In this document: positions 28,483 to 36,009 of the stretch, piece by piece
Layout of the letters: every line of letters begins with the position of its first letter
Numbering within the stretch: the first letter of the stretch is position 1
The notes under the pieces: generated by a model
The model's input: the letters and a program-made list of their open reading frames with translations, nothing else
Databases searched by the model: none
What the model was told of the DNA's origin: nothing
Position numbers and translations under genes: made by a program
From: Streptomyces sp. CB01881
GTDB taxonomy: Bacteria; Actinomycetota; Actinomycetes; Streptomycetales; Streptomycetaceae
Assembly (NCBI RefSeq): GCF_002953255.1
Contig: NZ_CP026498.1
Location: forward strand, 18,728-82,727
DNA length: 64,000 nt
Direction: 5' to 3'

Positions 28483-29334
28483 TCACCGCTTGACGGCGAC
28501 TCCGGCGTAGGCGGGGACCGCCTGCTGCCAGCCGTCCGGCAGCTCCTCCTTCGGGCGCCACAGCGGCAGTTGCACCAGCCCGGGGTCGGCCAGCTCGAAG
28601 TCGCCGAAGAGCTCCCGCACCTGGTCGCCGGTCCGCAGGACCAGCGGGGAGCTCGCCCGGCTGTAGATCCGCGTCGTCTCGGCCGCCGCATCGGCCGTCA
28701 TGAAGTCCTGGGTCCCGTGCGAGAGGATCAGCAGGCTGCCCGGGGCCAGGGCGTCCCGCAGCCGGGCCACCGTCTCGGCGGCGCCCTCCTCGTCCCGGAC
28801 GAAGTGCATCACCGCGACCAGCATCAGGGCCACCGGCCGGGAGAGGTCGATCGCCTCCTTCAGGCCGGGGTCGCCGAGTATCGCCTCCGGGTCGCGCAGG
28901 TCGGCGTGAAGGACCGTGGTGTGACCGACCGGGTGGTGGGCCAGCAGTGCGCGCGAGTGCGTGAGGACGATCGGGTCGTTGTCGACGTACACGACGCGGG
29001 CGTCGGGGGCCACCCGGTGGGCGACCTCGCCGGTGCTGCCCACCGCCGGGATCCCGGTGCCGATGTCCAGGAACTGGCGCACCCCCTGGCCGACCGCGAA
29101 CTCCACCGCGCGGCCGAGGAAGTCGCGGTTGCTCTGCGCCGCGAGCCGGGCGTCGGGCATGACCTCGATGATCTTCTCGGCGGCCTCCCGGTCGGCCGGG
29201 AAGTTGTCCTTGCCGCCGAGGTAGTAGTCGTACATCCGCGCGGGGTGCGGGATCCCGGTGTTGAGCTCCGCCGGTGGCTGCCACTCCCCCGCCACCACCG
29301 ACCACGGCCCGCCGGTCACCGCATCGTCCTGCAT
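28483..29334 (-). CDS. SAM-dependent methyltransferase, DUF574 family
   Basis: The product is 283 residues from ATG 29334, with GGGGAG five bases upstream. It shows the DUF574 (S-adenosyl methyltransferase) hallmarks: HPARMYDYYLGGKDNFPADR, then FLDIGTGIPAVGS (SAM-binding motif I), VVYVDNDPIVLTHSRALL (motif II) and RPVALMLVAVMHFVRD. The family is greatly expanded in streptomycetes, usually with unknown substrates, and members are often developmentally or antibiotic-cluster linked. It is divergent from the SDR gene at 29536, with a short repeat array between them. Confidence 0.88.
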   Translation of the reverse strand: MQDDAVTGGPWSVVAGEWQPPAELNTGIPHPARMYDYYLGGKDNFPADREAAEKIIEVMPDARLAAQSNRDFLGRAVEFAVGQGVRQFLDIGTGIPAVGSTGEVAHRVAPDARVVYVDNDPIVLTHSRALLAHHPVGHTTVLHADLRDPEAILGDPGLKEAIDLSRPVALMLVAVMHFVRDEEGAAETVARLRDALAPGSLLILSHGTQDFMTADAAAETTRIYSRASSPLVLRTGDQVRELFGDFELADPGLVQLPLWRPKEELPDGWQQAVPAYAGVAVKR

Positions 29335-29443
29335 GAGCTCTCCCCGTACTCCGTGACGTCCAGTCACCTCATCCTAGCCAGGGCCCGCTCCGGCCCGGGA
29401 GGCCGGACTCCGGATGTCGGGCCTGACGCCGGACGCCGGGCCT

Positions 29444-29479
29444 GGACCTGACGCCGGACCTGACGCCGGACCTGACGCC
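29444..29479. repeat. Three 12-bp tandem repeats
   Basis: GGACCTGACGCC occurs three times in exact 12-bp register between the divergent methyltransferase and SDR genes. Degenerate copies extend upstream to about 29420. Confidence 0.7.
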
Positions 29480-29535
29480 CCGTAAGCATAGGATCCGATG
29501 GTCTGCGCACCACCGGCCCCACGGGAGGAACCCCC

Positions 29536-30348
29536 ATGTCCGACCAGCGTGTAGTCGTCATCACCGGCGGCGGCACCGGCATCGGTGCGGCCACCGCCCG
29601 ACTGCTGCGCGCCGACGGCCACCACGTGGTGATCTCCGGCCGACGCCCCGAGCCGCTGGAACGCGTCGCCCGCGAGACCGGTGCGGTCGCCCACGTCTCC
29701 GACGCCACCGACCCGGACGACGTCGAGGCCCTCGTCGAGGCCGCCGTCTCCAGGTTCGGCCGGCTCGACGGGCTCGTGCTCAACGCCGGGGTCGGCCGGG
29801 GCGGCGCGGTGGGGGACGTCGCCCTGGAGGACTGGGAGCTGGTGATGCGCACCAACGTCACCGGCCCGTTCCTCCTCCTGCGGGCCGCCCTGCCGCACCT
29901 GCTGCGGTCGCGGGGCGCCGTCGTGGCGGTCGCCTCCGTCTCCGCCCTGCGCAACGGCAGCGCCAACGCCGCGTACGCCACCTCGAAGGCCGCCCTGCTC
30001 CAGCTCTGCCGCTCGCTCGCCGTCGACTACGGCCGCGACGGGCTCCGGGCCAACACCGTCTGCCCGAGCTGGGTGCGCACCGAGATGGCGGACCGCCCGA
30101 TGACCCGCCTCGCGGAGCGGGAAGGCCTGGCCGGCGGCGTCGACGAGGCGTACCGCGAGGCCACCCGGCTCACCCCGGCGGGCCGCCCCGGCGAGCCCGA
30201 GGAGGTGGCGGCGGCCATCGGCTGGCTGCTGTCCCCGGCGGCGGGTTACGTGAACGGCGCGGTGCTCACGGTCGACGGCGGGGTCACCGCCCTCGACCCG
30301 GGCACCACGGCCTTCGATTTCCGGATCGAGCCGCGCCGCCCGCACTGA
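29536..30348 (+). CDS. SDR family oxidoreductase
   Basis: The 270-residue classical short-chain dehydrogenase has the nucleotide-binding TGGGTGIG (about residues 10-17), NAG in VLNAGVGRGG, a catalytic Ser in VASVSALRNG, YATSK (catalytic Tyr and Lys), and the family's C-terminal GAVLTVDGGVTALDPGTTAF. An Arg pair after the second strand (ISGRRPEPL) suggests NADP(H) preference. The start is ATG with GGAGG upstream. The substrate is unknown. It is divergent from the DUF574 methyltransferase. Confidence 0.92.
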   Translation: MSDQRVVVITGGGTGIGAATARLLRADGHHVVISGRRPEPLERVARETGAVAHVSDATDPDDVEALVEAAVSRFGRLDGLVLNAGVGRGGAVGDVALEDWELVMRTNVTGPFLLLRAALPHLLRSRGAVVAVASVSALRNGSANAAYATSKAALLQLCRSLAVDYGRDGLRANTVCPSWVRTEMADRPMTRLAEREGLAGGVDEAYREATRLTPAGRPGEPEEVAAAIGWLLSPAAGYVNGAVLTVDGGVTALDPGTTAFDFRIEPRRPH

Positions 30349-30468
30349 CGGCCGCCCGACCCGGCCGCCGCTCGACCCGGCCGCCGGGGACCGGCCCGCC
30401 CGGCGCTGACCCGCCGTCCGGGCGGCGCGGCAGGTGGCTCGGACGGGGGTGCAGACCACCCGGGCGGC

Positions 30469-31194
30469 TCAGGCGACGGCCATGGCCGGGAGCGGGCGCC
30501 AGGCGACGGGGACGTTGCGCATCACCAGGGCGCAGTCGAGGGTGGCACTGCCCGGGGGAAAACGGTCCGGGTCGTCGAAGAAGGACGACGCGGCGGAGCG
30601 GACGCGGCCCGCCTCGACGTGCCAGGCGCCGGTCCGCAGCTCCATTCCGTCCAGCCCGTGGTTCGCCCTGGTGGCCGACCAGCCCTTGGCACCGTCCTGG
30701 AAGAAGCGGGAGGCCTCCGCGAGGCCGGCGAAGAGGCTGCTGCCGTGCAGTTCGTCGACCAGGTCGACGGTGACGTCCGCCCGGGCGGCACCGTCCCGGG
30801 TCGCGAAGGCGACGTGCACACGGTCGGCCGTCTCGTGGACGTCGAAGTCGGCCCGGCCGTACTCCCCGGGGAAGATCCGGCCGCCGGCCCAGGCGTTGAC
30901 CCGCGAGGCGGTGTCGCGGCGCGGGATGTAGACGCCGGTCTCGGTGCCGTCCGGCCCGTCCCACTCGACGGCGATCCGGTGGGCCGCGTTCTCGCTGCGC
31001 AGCCCGAACGCCCGGGGCGCCCAGCCCGGCCGGACTCCGCCCAGCCGCAGCAGGCAGATCCCCGCGACCGCGTGACCGTTCACCAGCTGCGGGCGCAGCC
31101 CGCCGGGGAGCAGGCGGGCGGCGGCCTCCGGGGCGATCCGGTAGTTCACCAGCAGCCGGCGTTCGACGACGCTGGACAGGTTCGGTTGTCTCAT
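30469..31194 (-). CDS. DUF2071 family protein
   Basis: The 241-residue protein matches DUF2071, an acetoacetate-decarboxylase-like fold: RRLLVNYRIAPEAAARLLPG, GICLLRLGGVRPGWAPRAFG, VYIPRRDTASRVNAWAGGRI and FFDDPDRFPPGSATLDCALV. The ATG at 31194 overlaps the stop of the ArsR gene by 4 bases (ATGA), so the two are translationally coupled and probably co-regulated. The reaction is unknown. A second, more distant DUF2071 protein lies at 45961. Confidence 0.8.
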   Translation of the reverse strand: MRQPNLSSVVERRLLVNYRIAPEAAARLLPGGLRPQLVNGHAVAGICLLRLGGVRPGWAPRAFGLRSENAAHRIAVEWDGPDGTETGVYIPRRDTASRVNAWAGGRIFPGEYGRADFDVHETADRVHVAFATRDGAARADVTVDLVDELHGSSLFAGLAEASRFFQDGAKGWSATRANHGLDGMELRTGAWHVEAGRVRSAASSFFDDPDRFPPGSATLDCALVMRNVPVAWRPLPAMAVA

Positions 31195-31523
31195 GCCCCC
31201 TCCTTCTGAGCACCTGAGCGCCACTTGGTGTGGCGCAGCACGATCTGCTCGGGGCAGACGGCGCTGAGGAAGCGGCCGACGGAGGTCGCCAGGCGCTCCT
31301 CGACGAGCGAGTAGAGGATGCGGTTGCCGTCCCGGCGTTCGGTGATCAGCCCGGCCCCCTTGAGCACGCCGAGGTGGCGGGAGACGGAGGGTGCGCTGAT
31401 CGGGAACCGGGCCGCGATCTCGCCGGCTGCCAGCTCCCCGCCCCGGAGGTCCTCCAGGATCTGACGCCTGGTCGGGTCGGCGAGTGCGCGGAAGACGCCC
31501 GCGTCGTCCTGAGCTTCTGTCAC
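31191..31523 (-). CDS. ArsR-family winged-helix transcriptional regulator
   Basis: This is a 110-residue repressor with FRALADPTRRQILEDLRGGE, then a helix-turn-helix AAGEIAARFPISAPSVSRHL and wing KGAGLITERRDGNRILYSL. No ArsR/SmtB metal-binding cysteine pair is visible; the only Cys is near the C-terminus (AVCPEQ). It therefore may sense a non-metal signal or simply repress its own operon. It is the first gene of an operon with the DUF2071 gene, and an inverted repeat sits just upstream. Confidence 0.88.
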   Translation of the reverse strand: MTEAQDDAGVFRALADPTRRQILEDLRGGELAAGEIAARFPISAPSVSRHLGVLKGAGLITERRDGNRILYSLVEERLATSVGRFLSAVCPEQIVLRHTKWRSGAQKEGA

Positions 31524-31533
31524 GCCCTCATAT

Positions 31534-31557
31534 TTAGCACCTTGGCTAAGTAGCTAA
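31534..31557. promoter_or_regulatory. Inverted repeat, likely ArsR-family operator
   Basis: TTAGC and GCTAA arms around ACCTTG (31534-31549), plus another TAGCTAA (31551-31557), lie 11 bases upstream of the regulator start over its probable promoter. This is the usual place for autoregulation. Confidence 0.55.
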
Positions 31558-31626
31558 CAAGTGCAGCCGACTCGGCGGGAGCCCCCGAAGCGGCACGGAG
31601 CGGGCGGCGCCCGGCCCGCGGCCCCG

Positions 31627-31698
31627 GACCTGCGTCACGCCTCGGACCTGCGTCACACCTCGGACCTGCGCCATGCCTCAGACCTGTGCCATGCCGCC
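31627..31698. repeat. Four 18-bp tandem repeats overlapping the 3' end of an SDR gene
   Basis: Units begin at 31627, 31645, 31663 and 31681, each starting GACCTG and differing at a few bases. The last unit contains the stop and final codons (M-A-Q-V-stop) of the SDR gene, so the array looks like tandem copying of the gene's end. Confidence 0.8.
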
Positions 31699-32439
31699 GT
31701 CGACGAAGAGCTCGACTCCGGTGATGAAGCTGGAGGCGTCGCCGGAGAGGAAGGCCGCGGCCTTGCCCATCTCGCGGGGGTCGGCGATCCGCCCGGTGGG
31801 ATTGCCCTCGCCCATCCTCCGTACCGCGGCGGGGACGGCGTCGGCGCCCTGCGCCATGGCGAGGGCGCTCCGCAGGGACTCGGTGTCGACGGCGCCGGGG
31901 CTGAGGACGTTCATGCGGATGCCGGTGCCCTTGATGTCCTGGATCCAGGACCGGATGAAGGCGCGCACCGCGGCCTTGGCGCCGCCGTACAGGCCCATGC
32001 CGGCCGGGGGCTGGATGGACGCGGTCGACCCGATGATGACGACCGTGCCGCCGGGCGGCAGCAGCGCGATCGTCGGCTGGACGGTGAACAGGACGCCCTT
32101 CGCGTTGACGCCGAAGGTCCGGTCGAACTGCTCCTCGGTGATGGCGCCGAGCGGGGCGTGTGCGCCGATGCCGGCGTTGGCCACGACGGCGTCGAGGCGC
32201 CCGTGCCGTGCGATGACCTCCTGGTACGCCGCCTCCATGTCCGCAAGCCTGGTGACGTCGGCCACGATGCCGGAGCAGTTCGGGCCGATCGTGGCGACCG
32301 CCTCGTCCAGTGCACCCCGGTGCAGGTCGGTGATGACCACGCGGGCGCCCTGGTCCACGAATTCCCGGGCGATTCCCAGGCCGACGCCGGATGCGCCCCC
32401 GGTGATCACAGCGACCTTGCCTTCGAGCGGGAATCCCAT
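31678..32439 (-). CDS. SDR family oxidoreductase
   Basis: The 253-residue classical SDR is read from ATG 32439 (MGFPLEGKVAVITGGASGVG) with GAGGAGAG upstream. The TGGASGVG cofactor motif, VVANAGIG, catalytic Ser in IIGSTASI, YGGAK, and the C-terminal VELFVDGGMAQV are all present. An Asp after the second strand (ITDLHRG) suggests NAD(H). It is divergent from a TetR gene, and both share an operator region, so it is the likely TetR target. The substrate is unknown. Confidence 0.92.
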   Translation of the reverse strand: MGFPLEGKVAVITGGASGVGLGIAREFVDQGARVVITDLHRGALDEAVATIGPNCSGIVADVTRLADMEAAYQEVIARHGRLDAVVANAGIGAHAPLGAITEEQFDRTFGVNAKGVLFTVQPTIALLPPGGTVVIIGSTASIQPPAGMGLYGGAKAAVRAFIRSWIQDIKGTGIRMNVLSPGAVDTESLRSALAMAQGADAVPAAVRRMGEGNPTGRIADPREMGKAAAFLSGDASSFITGVELFVDGGMAQV

Positions 32440-32506
32440 CGTTCTCTCCTCAGGGTGAATGCGCCCGCACCGCACGGACGCCGGCGGGATGCGCCTTACA
32501 CTCAAT

Positions 32507-32526
32507 AAGTGGAGGCGCCCCCGGTT
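32507..32526. promoter_or_regulatory. Half-conserved TetR operator copy
   Basis: AAGTGGAGGCGCC matches the left arm of the palindrome at 32536; the right half is degenerate. The centre is 29 bp from that of the better site. Confidence 0.45.
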
Positions 32527-32535
32527 CTGGGATTT

Positions 32536-32555
32536 AAGCGGAGGCGCCTCCACTT
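32536..32555. promoter_or_regulatory. 20-bp palindrome, likely TetR operator
   Basis: AAGCGGAGGCGCCTCCACTT is palindromic except for one base pair and lies 30 bases before the TetR start, between the divergent TetR and SDR genes. Confidence 0.65.
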
Positions 32556-32585
32556 AGCAAGTGCACCAACGACGAAGGAGCCCCC

Positions 32586-33164
32586 ATGACCACCGGCACC
32601 GGACGGCCGCTGCGGGCCGACGCGCGGCGCAACCGGGAGAAGATCCTCTCCGTGGCCGTGCGCGTCTTCGCCGAGGAGGGGCTGGACGCGCACCTCGAAC
32701 GCATCGCCAAGGAGGCAGGCGTGGGCTCCGGCACCCTCTACCGGAACTTCCCGACCCGGGAGGCGCTGATCGAGGCCGCCTACCGCAACGAACTGAGCCG
32801 ACTGTGCGACGCCGCCCCCGACCTCCTGGCGGCCATGCCGCCGCGTGAGGCGCTCCGCGCCTGGATGGGACGCTTCATCGACTACGCAACGGCGAAACTG
32901 GGGATGGCCGAGGCCCTTCGCGCCGTCGTCGACTCCGGCGTCAACCCCTACGCCCACAGCCGCGAGCTGATGATGACCGCCCTCACCTCGCTCCTGGACG
33001 CCGCAACCGCCGCCGGGACGATCCGGTCCGACATCAGCGCGGGCGACATGTTCGCGGCCCTCACCGGTGTCGCCCTCGCCTCGGGAAGGCCCGAACAGCG
33101 CGAGCAGGCCGAACGGCTCCTCGACCTCGTCCTGGACGGACTCAGGTACGGAACAGCGGGCTGA
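32586..33164 (+). CDS. TetR family transcriptional regulator
   Basis: The 192-residue protein has an N-terminal DNA-binding domain ADARRNREKILSVAVRVFAE and the HTH LERIAKEAGVGSGTLYRNFP, typical TetR (AcrR) residues. The ligand-binding region has no recognised signature. It probably represses itself and the divergent SDR gene through the palindromes at 32507-32555, responding to an SDR substrate or product. The start is ATG with GAAGGAG upstream. Confidence 0.92.
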   Translation: MTTGTGRPLRADARRNREKILSVAVRVFAEEGLDAHLERIAKEAGVGSGTLYRNFPTREALIEAAYRNELSRLCDAAPDLLAAMPPREALRAWMGRFIDYATAKLGMAEALRAVVDSGVNPYAHSRELMMTALTSLLDAATAAGTIRSDISAGDMFAALTGVALASGRPEQREQAERLLDLVLDGLRYGTAG

Positions 33165-33297
33165 CGCCGCAGGTGGCAGGGCCGGCGGACGGTCGTCCGC
33201 CGGCACTTCCGTGGCGGCGATCACGACCCCGCAGGTGGCAGGGCCCGTCCCGAGGTGGCACCGGCGGGCGCACGGCCGGCGCGACGCGGAGGAACGG

Positions 33298-33990
33298 TCA
33301 GCCGGGCATCATGCCCATCTGCCGCATCATTCCGACGCCGTCCCAGCTCCACCAGCCCTCCTTGACCATGCCGTCCTCGAAGCGGAACACCGTCATCCCG
33401 GCGGCCTCGATGGTCTTGTTGCTGGCCGGCATGCCCATGAACTCCCCGATGTGGGTGCCGCGCCAGACCCAGCGGGTCGCCACCTGGTCGCCCTCGGCGA
33501 TCTGGGCCTGGATGTCGAAGGTGAAGTCGAAGGCCGTCCGGTAGCCCTCGATCATCTGCCGTACGGCCGCCGGGCCGACCGTGTCGCCGTCCATCGACGG
33601 GTCGTGGTCGCGGTAGTCCGGCGCGAGCAGCTCGTCGAGTGCGGACATGTCCCCGCTCGCGGGGTCGACCAGGAGCCGGCGGGCCGCGGCCTTCTGGAGC
33701 TGCTCGTCGCGGACCAGGTCCAGGTTGGTGAAGGTCGGCGGCTCCTGACAGAGCGCGACCATCTCGCGGAAGATCCGGTCGGTCTCCGGCAGCCCGGAGT
33801 TGCGCATCGCCGCCTCGTAGGACGGGAACTCGACGATCTCCACGATGTGCTGGGCGTCCGCCCGGTCCGCACCCACCATCGCGTGGGTGGCGGTGCGCCT
33901 GCCCTGGGTCTGCTCGATCCAGGTGTCCATCAGCCGGTTGAGCTCGTCCGGCCGCTCCGTGCGGCACTCGACGATCTGTACAAAGGTCAT
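33298..33990 (-). CDS. Two-domain ABM-like / SnoaL-like protein
   Basis: This is a 230-residue protein from ATG 33990 (MTFVQIVECRTERPDELNRL). Residues 1-100 form a dimeric alpha/beta-barrel (ABM-like). Residues 105-225 form a SnoaL/NTF2 cone: LDELLAPDYRDHDPSMDG, VRQMIEGYRTAFDFTFDIQA, VATRWVWRGTHIGEFMGMPA and a C-terminal strand VKEGWWSWDGVGMM. The SnoaL half resembles ester-cyclase-type polyketide enzymes and stress-linked homologues. It lies just downstream of the ECF42 sigma gene in the same direction and may be part of that regulon. Confidence 0.8.
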   Translation of the reverse strand: MTFVQIVECRTERPDELNRLMDTWIEQTQGRRTATHAMVGADRADAQHIVEIVEFPSYEAAMRNSGLPETDRIFREMVALCQEPPTFTNLDLVRDEQLQKAAARRLLVDPASGDMSALDELLAPDYRDHDPSMDGDTVGPAAVRQMIEGYRTAFDFTFDIQAQIAEGDQVATRWVWRGTHIGEFMGMPASNKTIEAAGMTVFRFEDGMVKEGWWSWDGVGMMRQMGMMPG

Positions 33991-34179
33991 CGCAGACCTC
34001 CCGATCACTCCCCCTGCTGGCCGCCGTCCGCGATCGCGCCGCCTTCCACTCTCCTCCTGCCGCCGCCCCGTCACCACAAGAAGGCGCCCGGCCCGCAGAC
34101 CGGGCGGCCAGGGGCCGGGACGGGCGCCCAGGGGCCGGACGGGCGCTCCCCCGGCGGCTGCTCCGGCGGGGCCACCGGC

Positions 34180-35460
34180 TCAGCCGCCCTCGCGCGGCCC
34201 CAGCTGCCGGAGGCGGCCGGTCAGGAAGTCGCGCTCGACGGTGTTCTCCGTCAGCAGCAGCGCCTCCTGGTAGGCGAGCCGCGCCTCCTCGGTGCGGTGG
34301 AGCCGGCGCAGGAGGTCGGCGCGGGCGGCGGCGAGGTAGCCGTAGCCGGCGAGCTGCGGTTCGGTGGCGAGCGCGTCGAGTGCCGCCAGTCCGGCGGCCG
34401 GGCCGTCGGCGAAGCCCATCGCCACCGCCCGGTTGAGGGCCACCACCGGTGACGGCCAGATCCGGACCAGCAGGTCGTAGAGGGCGACGACCTCCCGCCA
34501 GTCGGTCTCCTGCCAGCTCGGCGACCCGGCGTGGACGGCGGCGATGGCCGCCATCAGCGCGAACCGCCCCGGGGGCCTCGGGCGCAGGGCCTCGCGGACG
34601 AGCGCGAGGCCTTCCTCGATCGCGGCGCCGTCCCACCGCGTGCGGTCCTGTTCGGCGAGCAGGAGCAGCCGGCCGTCGTCGGCCGAACGGGCCTCGCGGC
34701 GGGCGTCGGTCAGCAGGATCAGCGCCAGCAGCCCGGCGACCCCGGAGTCCCCGGGCAGCAGGGTGCGCAGCATCCGGGCCAGGTCGAGGGCCCGTTCCAC
34801 GAGGTCGCGGCGGACGAGGTCGTCGCCGGCCGGGGCGGTGTGCCCGGTGGTGAAGAGCAGGTGCACCACGGTGAGGACGGCGTCGATGCGCTCGGGCAGT
34901 TCGTCGGCGGGCGGTACCCGGTAGGGGATGCGCGCGGTGGCGATCTTCTTCTTGGCGCGGGTGATCCGGGCGGCCATGGCCGGCTCGCTGACGAGGAAGG
35001 CGCTGGCCACCTCGGCGGTGGTGAGGCCGCACAGCAACCGGAGGGTCAGTGCGACCTTGGCCTCCTCGGCGAGGGCCGGGTGACAGCAGGTGAAGATCAG
35101 CCGCAGCCGGTCGTCGGGGTACTCCTCCGTCGGCGACGGCTCCGGTGCGGGGCCGTCGGCAGGATCGGCGGCCGGGTGGGCGGCGGGGTCGAGGAGCTGC
35201 GGCAGCGACCGGCGCAGGGTCGCGTCGCGCCGCAGCCCGTCCAGTGCGCGGTTGCGGGCGGTCGTGGTGAGCCACGCCCCGGGGCGCTGCGGGATGCCGC
35301 GCTCGCCCCACACCGTCAGCGCCTTCGCGTACGCGTCCTGCACGCACTCCTCCGCCAGGTCGAGGTCGCGGGTGACGCGCGCGGTCGCGGCGAGCACGAA
35401 GGCCCACTCGCGACGGTGCGCGTCCGCGACCGCGGCGGCGACCACCGGGTCCGTGGCCAT
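34180..35460 (-). CDS. ECF RNA polymerase sigma factor, ECF42-like
   Basis: The 426-residue protein has a region-2 helix (LDLAEECVQDAYAKALTVW), region-4 helix-turn-helix (LCGLTTAEVASAFLVSEPAM), and a long C-terminal extension of TPR-like helices (residues 190-426: GVAGLLALILLTDARREARS, YDLLVRIWPSPVVALNRAVA). This architecture and the DGPF/YCII gene 12 bases upstream define the ECF42 group, in which the C-terminal extension, not an anti-sigma factor, controls activity. The ATG is followed by ATDPVVAAAVADAHRREWAF. Confidence 0.93.
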   Translation of the reverse strand: MATDPVVAAAVADAHRREWAFVLAATARVTRDLDLAEECVQDAYAKALTVWGERGIPQRPGAWLTTTARNRALDGLRRDATLRRSLPQLLDPAAHPAADPADGPAPEPSPTEEYPDDRLRLIFTCCHPALAEEAKVALTLRLLCGLTTAEVASAFLVSEPAMAARITRAKKKIATARIPYRVPPADELPERIDAVLTVVHLLFTTGHTAPAGDDLVRRDLVERALDLARMLRTLLPGDSGVAGLLALILLTDARREARSADDGRLLLLAEQDRTRWDGAAIEEGLALVREALRPRPPGRFALMAAIAAVHAGSPSWQETDWREVVALYDLLVRIWPSPVVALNRAVAMGFADGPAAGLAALDALATEPQLAGYGYLAAARADLLRRLHRTEEARLAYQEALLLTENTVERDFLTGRLRQLGPREGG

Positions 35461-35472
35461 CGGCGGCCTCCG

Positions 35473-35823
35473 TCAGTCGATCACCCGGACGGGACGCACC
35501 TCGACGCCGCCGCCGAAGTGGAGCGGGACCTGCTTGGCCAGGCCGATGGCCTCGTCGAGGTCCGCGGCCTCCACCAGGTAGTAGCCGCCGAGCGCCTCCT
35601 TCGTCTCGGCGAAGGGCCCGTCCGTGACGGCGAAGCCGCCCGACCCGTCCTTGCGGACGGAGGTGGCCGTCTCGGTGAAGTGCAGGGCGTTGCCGCCGAG
35701 GACGGCCGTCGCGTTGCGTTCCTGGAAGGCGCGGTGGTCCTCGTGCACCTCGGCCAGGGTCTCCTGCGGGGCGGCGGCCCAGGAGGCCTCGTCCCCGTAG
35801 ATCAGGATCAGGTACTGCGCCAT
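35473..35823 (-). CDS. DGPF-type YCII-related protein, ECF42 partner
   Basis: This is a 116-residue protein with the family motif TDGPFAETKEALGGYYLVEA, which names the DGPF group, and an N-terminal MAQYLILIYGDE strand. YCII-like proteins are ferredoxin-fold dimers; their role in ECF42 regulons is not settled. The gene lies directly upstream of the sigma gene (12 bases) and is probably its cotranscribed partner. It is divergent from the MFS exporter at 36010. Confidence 0.92.
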   Translation of the reverse strand: MAQYLILIYGDEASWAAAPQETLAEVHEDHRAFQERNATAVLGGNALHFTETATSVRKDGSGGFAVTDGPFAETKEALGGYYLVEAADLDEAIGLAKQVPLHFGGGVEVRPVRVID

Positions 35824-36009
35824 GGTGTGCTCCCCTCTCGCTCGGGCCCGCCGTCCGGGCCCTCCACTCGTACGACGTGCGGCACCCGCCGGGATCGACA
35901 GCGCCCTCGGGGTCATCTTCCTGCGGCCGGTGTCGATCCGGCCTCCTTCCGTCCGTCGAAGGAGTGAGACCGGAAACCCGTTCCCCGATCCGCAGAGGAT
36001 GTGGACCCC

